Made by a program: the position numbers and the translations under genes. The notes below the pieces were generated by a model. It was given only the letters and a program-made list of their open reading frames with translations, searched no databases and was not told the DNA's origin. 5,303 nt of DNA from Terriglobales bacterium. Lineage in GTDB: Bacteria; Acidobacteriota; Terriglobia; Terriglobales; Gp1-AA117. Location: contig JASLFF010000328.1 of assembly GCA_030150795.1 (NCBI GenBank), forward strand, positions 1-5,303. The letters run 5' to 3'. Position 1 is the first letter of the stretch; each line of letters starts with the position of its first letter. Below are positions 1 through 5,303 of this stretch, piece by piece.

Positions 1-2
1 CC

Positions 3-896
3 ATTGAGCTCAGTAACGTCTGTAAATCGTATGACCAGTTTGTGGCCGTAAATAAACTCTCTTTCAGCATTCCGCAGGGAGGGGTTTTTGGCCTGCTGGG
101 ACCGAACGGCGCCGGCAAAACCAGCACCATCCGGATGATGATCGGCATCACAGTGCCCGATTCGGGCCAGATCAATCTTTTTGGCAAGCCTTTTGAGCGC
201 AAAAGCCTTAATAAAGTCGGATATCTGCCGGAAGAGCGCGGCCTGTACAAAAAGATGAAGATTATTGAACAACTGATCTTTCTGGGTGAACTGCACGGTA
301 TGGCAGCCGGCGATGCCAGGCAACAAGCCATGCAGTGGTGCAAGCGGCTGGAGATTGACGCGTGGCTGCAGAAGAAAGTGGAAGAGCTTTCCAAGGGCAT
401 GCAGCAGAAGATCCAGTTTATTGCTGCGTTGCTGCATGATCCGGATTTCATCATTATGGACGAGCCTTTTTTCGGGCTTGATCCGGTCAATGCCGCGCTG
501 CTCAAAGACGTAATGCTGGACCTGAAGAAGCAGGGCAAGACAATCCTGTTTTCAACCCATCGCATGGACCAGGTGGAAAAGCTGTGTGACAGCATTTGCC
601 TCATCAATAAAGGCAATGCCGTGCTCCAGGGCGATCTCAAGACCATTAAGGCGGGTTACGGCAAGAACAATGTGCAGATTGAGTATGAAGGCAATGGCGA
701 TTTTCTGGAAAAGAACCCGCTGGTGAGCGCCTATAACAATTATGGCAATTACGTTGAAGTGCGGCTGGCGCCGGGTGCCGATGCGCAACAGCTTCTGCAA
801 ATGGTGGCGGCGCGATCAAGGGTGAATAAGTTTGAATTGATGGAGCCCTCGCTGGAAGAAATCTTTATCAATACGGTGGGAAAAGCCAATGCATAA
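3..896 (+). CDS. ABC-2 type exporter, ATP-binding subunit (NatA/YhaQ-like), 5' partial
   Basis: Cytoplasmic ATPase that would power the membrane subunit encoded next. The reading frame is open to the left edge: before the GTG at 42 it reads IELSNVCKSYDQFVAV, the normal start of an ABC domain including the A-loop tyrosine. The true start is therefore outside the window and GTG 42 is not the start. Visible motifs are Walker A GPNGAGKT (bases 99-122), a Q-loop region LPEERGLY with Glu in place of the usual Gln (225-248), signature LSKGMQQK (387-410), Walker B IIMDEP with catalytic Glu (about 450-467), D-loop GLDP, and the switch His in STHRMD (558-560). The last 75 or so residues resemble the DUF4162 domain found at the C-terminus of this subfamily. 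All catalytic elements are intact. The stop overlaps the next start by 8 bases, so the two are cotranscribed. The substrate (sodium, drug or peptide) cannot be read from the sequence. Confidence 0.95.
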   Translation: MELSNVCKSYDQFVAVNKLSFSIPQGGVFGLLGPNGAGKTSTIRMMIGITVPDSGQINLFGKPFERKSLNKVGYLPEERGLYKKMKIIEQLIFLGELHGMAAGDARQQAMQWCKRLEIDAWLQKKVEELSKGMQQKIQFIAALLHDPDFIIMDEPFFGLDPVNAALLKDVMLDLKKQGKTILFSTHRMDQVEKLCDSICLINKGNAVLQGDLKTIKAGYGKNNVQIEYEGNGDFLEKNPLVSAYNNYGNYVEVRLAPGADAQQLLQMVAARSRVNKFELMEPSLEEIFINTVGKANA

Positions 897-2190
897 CACT
901 CTCATTATCGCCAAGCGCGAATACCTGGAGCGGGTACGCTCGCGGTCATTCGTGATCATGACGTTCTTTATTCCGCTGCTGATGTTCGGCGTTACCGTGG
1001 TGCCCACAATGCTGGCGACCAGAGGCTCCAATGAAACCAAGCACATGGTGGTGGTAGCTGCCGATCGCGATACGGCGGAGATGATCCGCAGCCGAATTGA
1101 GCAGCGCCAGGAAAAATCGAATGACACAGCGAATGAAGCAGTAAGAACAAGAAAAGGCCTGCCGCCAACGCATTTCACCGTGGAAGTGAGCACCGATACT
1201 GCTGATTCAGCCCGTGCGGCGCTAACAAAAAAAGTCAAAGACAAAGAATTGGATGGATTTCTATGGGCCACCCCCGAGGCCATCCAGGCCAGGAAACTCG
1301 ACTTTGTCACCCGCGACACATCCAGCTTTATAGAGAATGGACTGCTCGGGCAGAGCGTGACAGACGCTTTGCGGCGAAGCGCCTTAAAAAATAAAGGGCT
1401 GAAAGAAGACGACATTGAGAGCGCACTGCAATCGGTGGATGTAGAACCGCAAAGCCCGCTGGGTAAAGATGCGCCCAATCCTCAAATGCTGTTCTTTGCC
1501 ACCCTGGGAATGGTGATGGTGCTTTACATGACAGTGCTGCTGTATGGCATCAATGTCATGCGGTCGATTCTGGAAGAGAAAACATCTCGGATCATGGAAG
1601 TGATGCTCTCTACCGCCAGCGCCAAGCAGATGATGGCAGGAAAGATTTTGGGTGTGGGGGCCGTCGGGCTGACGCAGGTGGTGATCTGGATGGGGACCGC
1701 TCTGATATTTTCTGCCGGAGCACTGGTCGCCAATGCCGACCAGATCAAAGGTGTTCTGACCGTAAAGATGCTGGTGTTCTTCGCTATCTACTTTCTTCTC
1801 GGCTACATTCTGTACAGCACGTTATGCGCAGCCGTCGGCTCCATGGTCAACTCTGAGCAGGAAGCCCAGCAACTGCAATTTCTGGTGATGATGCCGATGA
1901 TTCTTTCCGTCATCATGATCATGCAGATTTTCCAGCATCCCAACTCGCAACTGGCTTTTTGGGGATCGTTGTTCCCATTCACCGCACCGCTCGTGATGTT
2001 TACGCGCATTGCCATGCAAACGGGCTCGCTCTGGGAAATTGGATGGCAGATTGCCGTTTCCATCGGTCTGATGCTGGCCACAATCTATGGCATGGTCTGG
2101 CTCTGCGGACGGATTTACCGCGTTGGCATTTTGATGTATGGCAAGAAGCCGAACCTGCCGGAAATCATGAAGTGGATCAAGTATGCATAA
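889..2190 (+). CDS. ABC-2 type exporter, membrane subunit (NatB/YhaP-like permease)
   Basis: Inner-membrane permease of 433 residues that pairs with the ATPase just upstream. The N-terminus IAKREYLERVRSRSF followed by a hydrophobic segment (residues about 21-42) is typical of the ABC2_membrane_3 / NatB type. A large polar domain (about 45-195) follows and should face outside the cytoplasm. A cluster of about five further membrane segments lies at roughly 200-222, 251-280, 293-318, 330-350 and 386-408, with a possible extra one near 360-375. The motif EEKTSRIMEVMLS (residues 229-241) is the conserved cytoplasmic coupling segment of these permeases. The ATG overlaps the end of the ATPase gene, and GGTGGGA (875-881), 7 bases upstream, can serve as ribosome binding site. 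Length and topology are normal and the gene looks intact. The transported substrate is unknown; Na+ export is the best-known role in the family, but it is not proven by these motifs. Confidence 0.94.
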   Translation: MHNTLIIAKREYLERVRSRSFVIMTFFIPLLMFGVTVVPTMLATRGSNETKHMVVVAADRDTAEMIRSRIEQRQEKSNDTANEAVRTRKGLPPTHFTVEVSTDTADSARAALTKKVKDKELDGFLWATPEAIQARKLDFVTRDTSSFIENGLLGQSVTDALRRSALKNKGLKEDDIESALQSVDVEPQSPLGKDAPNPQMLFFATLGMVMVLYMTVLLYGINVMRSILEEKTSRIMEVMLSTASAKQMMAGKILGVGAVGLTQVVIWMGTALIFSAGALVANADQIKGVLTVKMLVFFAIYFLLGYILYSTLCAAVGSMVNSEQEAQQLQFLVMMPMILSVIMIMQIFQHPNSQLAFWGSLFPFTAPLVMFTRIAMQTGSLWEIGWQIAVSIGLMLATIYGMVWLCGRIYRVGILMYGKKPNLPEIMKWIKYA

Positions 2191-2201
2191 GAGACACTAG
2201 C

Positions 2202-2228
2202 CGCAGATTTCGCAGATGAACCCTGATA
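2202..2228. repeat. 9-base-period repeat remnant (CGCAGATTT-type)
   Basis: The gap between the permease and the acyltransferase contains CGCAGATTT followed directly by CGCAGATGA and a decayed third unit, ACCCTGATA. The 9-base period is visible directly. Similar CGCAGAT-rich strings occur as dispersed intergenic repeats in several phyla, including Acidobacteriota; that comparison is from memory. It has no hairpin and no visible role. Confidence 0.45.
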
Positions 2229-2233
2229 GGGAG
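2228..2233 (+). promoter_or_regulatory. Shine-Dalgarno AGGGAG for the DUF374 gene
   Basis: AGGGAG lies 8 bases before the GTG at 2242. It favours this start over the in-frame GTG at 2281, which has no purine-rich site in front of it. It also shows that the gene can be translated independently of the permease 51 bases upstream. Confidence 0.6.
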
Positions 2234-2241
2234 CGAAGTTT

Positions 2242-3015
2242 GTGATCTGCGCTGCCTCAACTGCCTTATACAATCAGCATGTGAGCGATGCTGCCAAGGT
2301 CGAAATCGAGCGCGAGAGCGTTGAAAACACACGTTCATTTTCCTTTAGCGAGCGCGTGAAAATCTGGCTGATTTCCTGGGCCGGATTTCTGCTTATTCGC
2401 GTAATCGGCGCGACGCTACGGTACAAGGCGTTCGCCGAACCTGGTTGTATTGCCGACCCTTATGGTGGAGGACCGCCGGCAATCTGGTGCTTCTGGCATC
2501 GGGCAGTGATTCCCGCAACCTACCGTTTTCGCAACCAGGGCCTTGCAGTCATGACCAGCCGCAGCTTTGACGGCGAATATATCGCGCGCATCATTCATAA
2601 GCTTGGCTTCAGGGCGGTGCGTGGATCGAGTTCACGCGGGGCCGTGGGAGCATTGATTGGCATGCGCCAGGAACTGGAGCAAGGGCACGGAGTGGTGTTC
2701 ACCATAGATGGACCGCGCGGGCCACGCTACGTGGCCAAGCCGGGGCCGGTTCTGTTGGCAAAGAAGACTGGCGTCTCAATCAATTGCTTTTATATTGCTG
2801 TCGCGCGCGCGTGGGTCCTGAACTCCTGGGATCAAATGATCATTCCCAAACCGTTTTCACAGGCGATGATTTACGGCAGCGGGCCAATGTACGTGCCTGC
2901 CGATGCCACGGATGAACAAATGTCAGCGTTGCACCAGCAAATGCAGGAAACGCTGGAGCGATGCCGGCTGGGGGCAGAAGCAGCAATCAGCATTCAGCAA
3001 TCCGCGGTCAGCTAA
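2242..3015 (+). CDS. DUF374 lysophospholipid acyltransferase family protein
   Basis: A 257-residue, probably membrane-attached acyltransferase-like protein, expected to move an acyl chain onto a lipid or lipid A-type acceptor; the actual acceptor is unknown. A hydrophobic segment at residues 41-59 would anchor it to the inner membrane. The DUF374 signature blocks appear in order: AIWCFWH with His86 (the likely catalytic base), SRSFDGE (106-112), RGSSSRGAVGAL (127-138), TIDGPRGPR (154-162), LLAKKTGVSI (171-180) and NSWDQMIIPKPF (194-205). Family length is about 200-260, so it appears complete. It starts with GTG behind a good Shine-Dalgarno. It follows the exporter on the same strand after 51 bases and may share its transcript. 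The last 11 residues (AAISIQQSAVS) are encoded by a heptanucleotide repeat, so the native C-terminus may have been replaced or extended. An in-frame GTG at 2281 is a less likely start. Confidence 0.94.
   Translation: MICAASTALYNQHVSDAAKVEIERESVENTRSFSFSERVKIWLISWAGFLLIRVIGATLRYKAFAEPGCIADPYGGGPPAIWCFWHRAVIPATYRFRNQGLAVMTSRSFDGEYIARIIHKLGFRAVRGSSSRGAVGALIGMRQELEQGHGVVFTIDGPRGPRYVAKPGPVLLAKKTGVSINCFYIAVARAWVLNSWDQMIIPKPFSQAMIYGSGPMYVPADATDEQMSALHQQMQETLERCRLGAEAAISIQQSAVS
2981..3015. repeat. Heptanucleotide tandem repeat (CAGCAAT-type) at the acyltransferase 3' end
   Basis: Units of 7 bases follow without gaps: CAGCAAT, CAGCATT, CAGCAAT, CCGCGGT, CAGCTAA. Three are near-identical and two are degenerate. 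The last unit supplies the TAA stop of the acyltransferase gene. Because 7 is not a multiple of 3, gain or loss of a unit would change frame and the C-terminal residues. It resembles the short tandemly repeated heptamers of cyanobacteria in design, though not necessarily in origin. Confidence 0.6.
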
Positions 3016-3021
3016 ACCCGT

Positions 3022-3060
3022 TACCGCAAGGGCACGACGGACGCTAAGGAAGAAAGGAAA
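3022..3060. repeat. 9-base-period repeat remnant (ACCGCAAGG/ACGCTAAGG-type) in the convergent gap
   Basis: The 103-base gap between the converging acyltransferase and RES genes starts with a purine-rich string that splits into 9-base units: CCGCAAGGG, CACGACGGA, CGCTAAGGA, AGAAAGGAA. Similar 'accgcaaaggacgcaaagg' strings are recurrent intergenic repeats in soil bacteria (recalled, not searched). The rest of the gap, up to 3118, shows no gene and no convincing terminator with a T-tract for either converging gene. Confidence 0.45.
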
Positions 3061-3118
3061 TGGGGACTTCCAATCGTTTGCGTGCGTGGTGGTTAGGGGC
3101 CTTGGGTTGATGAATGCT

Positions 3119-3571
3119 CTATTGCAACAAACGACGGTCAAAGCGTTGTCGGGAAATAGAGATGATCATGATGAGTGCAGCATCTTTGTGCAGGGGGTTC
3201 AGAAGGAAGTTGCGGGTATGAGGTGCAAGAGCTGAAGGTACATCCAGTAGTGCAGAAGAGTTTCTGTCCAGCCATTGATCGCCCAGTCTCCTAGTTACTG
3301 CTTGCTTTTTCGGCCAGTCCTTCGGCAGCGTTGTCCAATTCTCCAGCTTCTCAATGCTGACATCCTCGGGCACCTCGACTTCGAGAAGTTTATAAGAGCG
3401 TGGTAAATGTCCCTCGTCGAGTTCCAGATGTACTAGAATTTCCAGCAAAGCGGCTGGTGGCGAGGAGGATAGATAGACGATTCGACGACCCCGCGTATGC
3501 CAGCGGGCCGAAGCTTTAAGGCCACCGATGCCGCTTAGATCCGCATAGTTGCTGATCCGCCACAAGAACAT
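3119..3571 (-). CDS. RES-domain toxin of a type II Xre-RES toxin-antitoxin system
   Basis: A 150-residue protein that is nearly all RES domain. Characterised family members (MbcT, ParT, Res) degrade NAD+ or modify a phosphate-metabolism enzyme with ADP-ribose, arresting growth unless bound by their DUF2384 antitoxin. Expected features are present: MFLWRIS start, GLKASARWH with Arg23, RRIVYLSSSPPAALLEILVHLE with Arg30, Tyr33 and Glu44, and the C-terminal LLDVPSALAPHTRNFLLNPLHKDA with Ser113, Asn121, Asn125 and His128. Length is normal and no frameshift is seen, so it is likely active. The ATG lies 2 bases beyond the antitoxin stop. No strong Shine-Dalgarno sits at the right distance (AAGG is about 15 bases away), so translation is probably coupled to the antitoxin. 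It converges with the acyltransferase gene. The assignment is firm at family level; the exact chemistry is inferred. Confidence 0.93.
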   Translation of the reverse strand: MFLWRISNYADLSGIGGLKASARWHTRGRRIVYLSSSPPAALLEILVHLELDEGHLPRSYKLLEVEVPEDVSIEKLENWTTLPKDWPKKQAVTRRLGDQWLDRNSSALLDVPSALAPHTRNFLLNPLHKDAALIMIISISRQRFDRRLLQ

Positions 3572-3573
3572 TG

Positions 3574-4251
3574 CTATGCGGCCATGCCTTCATCAATCTG
3601 ATAAAGGGCTTCTTCCACCAGCCGGCCCCCGGTTTCAGTGGCTATCATGTCCATGGGGATTCTTCCCCGAAACCGTTTCTTGGGGGCGCGTAACCAGCGC
3701 ATACCTGCATCCCGGGCTTCGGAGAGGTCTTCTACATCCCGAGCTCCAAAAACATCTTCGGCCAGAGTTACCAATCTGGCCAAACGAATTGCCCGGTCCG
3801 ACTCTTCTCGGCTCAATTTCTCTTTCCGTGAGCGGCGATGTTGCAGAGTACGGCGCGGCACAATGACAACGTAGATTTCCTTTTCCAGAATCCCGTGCTG
3901 AATCAAGGCTGAAATCGAACTAACGGAAAGCCCGTACTCAACCAGTGATACCAGTTCCGCTTCCTCTTCCAATTTGTTCGGCAGGCCCAGAATCGCGCCA
4001 ATTTTCGCAACACCCCAGTTCTCTGTCTTAGGGCCAGAATCACGGTAGACGATCTCTTTGGGGATCCTTTCCAGGTAGCGTGCGTGGCGAGGCGTTAATC
4101 CCAACTTTTTCCATCGCCTGGATTTTCTCAAGGGAGTATCGGCCACCCAAGAGACCGACGTATCTTTAAAGGCCGGCTTTTCTCTGTCGGAGTTAGGCGC
4201 TTCAATGCCGCTATGTTTTGGTTGATCCTCCGGTATTTTTCTTTTTGCCAC
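3574..4251 (-). CDS. Xre/MbcA/ParS-type antitoxin (DUF2384) with a long N-terminal extension
   Basis: Cytoplasmic antitoxin expected to bind and block the RES toxin encoded directly after it, and to repress the operon. Counting from the TTG at 4263, the recognisable part spans residues about 83-229. It comprises an Xre-like helical region (GVAKIGAILGLPNKLEEEAELVSLVEYGL), the hallmark VPRRTLQHRRSRKEKLSREESDRAIRLARL (135-164), then MRWLRAPKKRFRGRIPMDMIATETGGRLVEEAL and IDEGMAA, the DUF2384 toxin-binding end. Most relatives are about 110-160 residues. Here about 80 basic, polar residues precede the domain, and I do not recognise them. No ATG starts the frame. I chose the GTG at 4251 (MAKRKIPED) because GGGA lies 6 bases upstream; TTG 4263 has no such site and would add four residues. 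The stop is 2 bases before the toxin ATG. The linker between VFG and the WL motif also looks several residues longer than usual. Confidence 0.92.
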   Translation of the reverse strand: MAKRKIPEDQPKHSGIEAPNSDREKPAFKDTSVSWVADTPLRKSRRWKKLGLTPRHARYLERIPKEIVYRDSGPKTENWGVAKIGAILGLPNKLEEEAELVSLVEYGLSVSSISALIQHGILEKEIYVVIVPRRTLQHRRSRKEKLSREESDRAIRLARLVTLAEDVFGARDVEDLSEARDAGMRWLRAPKKRFRGRIPMDMIATETGGRLVEEALYQIDEGMAA

Positions 4252-4269
4252 TGCGCATCCCAATTATTG

Positions 4270-4352
4270 GATTTGGCGTGAGCTGCCCCGAACATTTTGC
4301 CACAGATAGCATGGCATTTTGCGCGCCAAAAGTCACTCTAAAAAGCCAAATC
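4270..4352 (-). promoter_or_regulatory. Candidate operator array upstream of the antitoxin gene
   Basis: This 83-base stretch just before the antitoxin start is dense in related elements. It has a perfect 8-base inverted repeat GATTTGGC (4270-4277) / GCCAAATC (4345-4352). It has a direct repeat CATTTTGC (4293-4300 and 4315-4322) with a 22-base step, about two helical turns. It also has TGCCA/TGGCA arms (4298-4302, 4312-4316) and TTTTG/CAAAA arms around CGCGC (4317-4331). DUF2384/Xre antitoxins usually repress their own operon, so binding here is a reasonable inference. No site has been proven. Confidence 0.4.
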
Positions 4353-4385
4353 GTCAGGGACTCAGAAGAAGAGTACAACATAAGC

Positions 4386-4413
4386 TATTTATTTTCATAA
4401 GGTTAAAGTTAAA
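4386..4413 (-). promoter_or_regulatory. Possible promoter of the toxin-antitoxin operon
   Basis: On the minus strand TTTAAC (4413-4408) is followed after 16 bases by TAAATA (4391-4386), a weak sigma-70-like pair in the most AT-rich stretch of the window. It would give a 5' leader of roughly 120 bases containing the operator-like repeats. A second option lies closer to the gene: a TGCTATCTG extended -10 (about 4313-4305), which would place the repeats inside the promoter. Confidence 0.27.
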
Positions 4414-4417
4414 CTAG

Positions 4418-4456
4418 GAATGCGATGATAAATCGAGAGCATTCATCGCCCTCTCG
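4418..4456. other. Overlapping, mutually exclusive inverted repeats
   Basis: Three perfect inverted repeats share bases: GAATGC (4418-4423) / GCATTC (4439-4444); GCGATGA (4422-4428) / TCATCGC (4443-4449); and CGAGAG (4434-4439) / CTCTCG (4451-4456). Not all of these stems can form at once. No T-run follows on either strand, so a simple intrinsic terminator is unlikely. The stretch lies between the end of the AI-2E gene and the candidate toxin-antitoxin promoter. It could be a decayed palindromic repeat or an RNA structure at the AI-2E mRNA 3' end. Confidence 0.35.
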
Positions 4457-4480
4457 CAGGAACATCGAATTTCAGAATCA

Positions 4481-4514
4481 AGGGTTCCCTCGCTTTGCTC
4501 GGGATGAAAACCCT
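4481..4514 (-). terminator. Imperfect stem-loop at the AI-2E stop codon, interspersed-repeat-like
   Basis: AGGGTT (4481-4486) pairs with AACCCT (4509-4514). Inside, TCCC-TC-GC and GC-TC-GGGA close around a TTT loop with two mismatched pairs. The right arm overlaps the TAG stop of the AI-2E gene. There is no real T-tract on the minus strand, so termination is uncertain. The string around CCTCGCTTTGCTCGGGATGA looks like a common 'cctcgctgcgctcgggatgaca' intergenic repeat of Acidobacteriota and others (recalled from memory). Confidence 0.3.
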
Positions 4515-5303
4515 ATTCCCCCATCCAATCCCCAATCGGGCGCAGGGAAACCACGTGGTCGCAGACGATCTTTACGGCTGCCATGATCGGCACAGCAAGA
4601 ATCAGTCCCATAGCTCCCCAGATAAAGCCCCAGATGAGCAATGAAATCGTTACCACCAGCGGGTTCAATTGCATTCGCTTGCCCAGGATCTTTGGGTACA
4701 GGACGTTCATGGCAAGCATGTGAAGACCGAGCACAGTGGCGGCTACCAGAAGCAGCCGCGTGTCGCTCATTACGCCAATTCCGGCGGCAAGCGGCGGAAG
4801 CACGGCGACGGCAATGCCCAGGTAGGGCATAAGGCTAAGAAAGCCGCTGATGAAACCGATGAAATAGAAATAGGGAACACCCAGGAAACCAAAAATTACT
4901 ACGCTGCAAACGCCCATAAAGAGTCCGATGAGAAAGTTCCCGGCAATAAAACTTTTCATCATGGCGGAAATGTGTCCCAGCGTAACGTAAGCGGTACTGC
5001 GGTATTCAGGACGGAAGAGTTGTACCGACTTCGTTCGGGCGTGCTCCTGCCAACTCAGCATGAAATATGTGAGAAAAGGAATAAAGCAGAGCGTGAGCAC
5101 CACTTCAGTGACTGCGCCAAGTTTTTCTGTGACCATGCCCTGCGTGCCCTCATTCTCCACCTGCACCGGCATGGGTTTCTTGGCGTTCTTGTCCTCGGGA
5201 AACACTTGCTTCGTGGTTTTTTCCAGATCGCTGGTTTGCTGGCGGAAGTGGGCCAGATGGCTGCGAATCCGGTCAGAGTATTTCGGCAATTCGTGGACAA
5301 AGC
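4513..5303 (-). CDS. AI-2E family transporter (PerM/TqsA-like), N-terminal part missing
   Basis: Polytopic inner-membrane protein. The family name comes from TqsA, which exports autoinducer-2, but members also move Na+ or other solutes, so the substrate here is open. The frame is open to the right edge and reads FVHELPKYSDRIRSHL; the TTG at 5289 lies inside the conserved ELPKY segment and is not the start. About 262 residues are visible of the 340-400 usual. The first membrane segments are missing. Visible parts are the soluble helical region (about 1-58), a membrane segment at about 64-83, an amphipathic stretch, and a block of hydrophobic segments from about 119 to 244. Family motifs are GVPYFYFIGFISGFLSLMPYLG, NVLYPKILGKRMQLNPLVV, and GFIWGAMGLILAVPIMAAVK near the C-terminus. 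The 3' end is intact, with a TAG stop. It points the same way as the toxin-antitoxin operon but is 250 bases away from it and probably a separate unit. Confidence 0.94.
   Translation of the reverse strand, partial: FVHELPKYSDRIRSHLAHFRQQTSDLEKTTKQVFPEDKNAKKPMPVQVENEGTQGMVTEKLGAVTEVVLTLCFIPFLTYFMLSWQEHARTKSVQLFRPEYRSTAYVTLGHISAMMKSFIAGNFLIGLFMGVCSVVIFGFLGVPYFYFIGFISGFLSLMPYLGIAVAVLPPLAAGIGVMSDTRLLLVAATVLGLHMLAMNVLYPKILGKRMQLNPLVVTISLLIWGFIWGAMGLILAVPIMAAVKIVCDHVVSLRPIGDWMGE

Noticed and set aside
42..44. GTG as the start of the ABC ATPase
   Set aside because: The frame continues upstream to the window edge with a normal ABC N-terminus including the A-loop Tyr, so the gene is truncated by the window rather than starting here.
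816..1478. 220-codon open frame on the minus strand
   Set aside because: It lies antisense to the end of the ATPase and the start of the permease, both with clear family motifs. Its translation is Ser/Arg-rich without recognisable domains.
1959..2219. 86-codon plus-strand frame across the permease 3' end
   Set aside because: It is out of frame with an intact permease C-terminus and extends into repeat sequence. I saw no sign of a frameshift in the permease.
3016..3118. Bidirectional terminator between the converging genes
   Set aside because: No GC-rich stem followed by a T-tract could be found on either strand; only repeat-like purine-rich sequence is visible.
2903..3235. 110-codon plus-strand frame running from the acyltransferase into the RES gene
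   Set aside because: It overlaps two well-supported genes, spans the repeat region, has no ribosome binding site, and its product shows no family motif.
3549..3874. Plus-strand frames of 105 and 78 codons inside the antitoxin gene
   Set aside because: They are antisense to the conserved DUF2384 core, which fully explains the open reading.
4218..4400. 60-codon plus-strand frame starting in the antitoxin 5' end
   Set aside because: There is no Shine-Dalgarno, half of it lies in the operator/promoter region, and the product has no recognisable feature.
5287..5289. TTG as the start of the AI-2E protein
   Set aside because: It is the Leu of the conserved ELPKY segment; the frame stays open to the window edge and the missing N-terminal membrane helices must lie beyond it.

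Overview
The window is a chromosomal segment from a bacterium of moderate GC content. It holds six protein-coding genes, two of them cut by the window edges. Every gene fits a recognisable family, and no RNA gene, CRISPR array, insertion sequence or prophage gene is visible. The DUF374 acyltransferase, the sodium-exporter-type ABC pair, the AI-2E permease, and the short-period repeat scraps between genes together resemble soil Acidobacteriota. That placement is an inference from style, not from a marker gene.

Left part (about 1-3015, plus strand): the ATPase and the membrane subunit of an ABC-2 type exporter (NatA/NatB or YhaQ/YhaP style) overlap by 8 bases and so form an operon. After a 51-base gap comes a lysophospholipid-acyltransferase-like DUF374 protein with its own Shine-Dalgarno sequence and a GTG start. 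The last 11 codons of that gene lie inside a heptanucleotide repeat. The gap before it and the gap after it both contain 9-base-period repeat remnants.

Middle part (about 3119-4420, minus strand): a type II toxin-antitoxin operon of the Xre/ParS (DUF2384)-RES class. The antitoxin is read first. The toxin starts 2 bases after the antitoxin stop. The toxin keeps the residues expected of an NAD-degrading or ADP-ribosylating RES enzyme. The antitoxin is unusually long, with a basic N-terminal extension of about 80 residues that I do not recognise. Upstream of it lie an AT-rich candidate promoter and a cluster of direct and inverted TTTGGC/CATTTTGC elements that could be the autoregulatory operator.

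Right part (about 4418-5303, minus strand): a stretch with competing inverted repeats and an interspersed-repeat-like segment lies next to the 3' end of an AI-2E/PerM family membrane protein, whose N-terminal part lies outside the window.

The layout looks like a toxin-antitoxin cassette between two unrelated membrane-related loci: exporter plus acyltransferase on one side and AI-2E permease on the other. Repeat debris marks the junctions on both sides of the cassette. The most interesting points are the long antitoxin with its operator array, and the repeat that supplies the end of the acyltransferase gene. I see no wholly unknown system.
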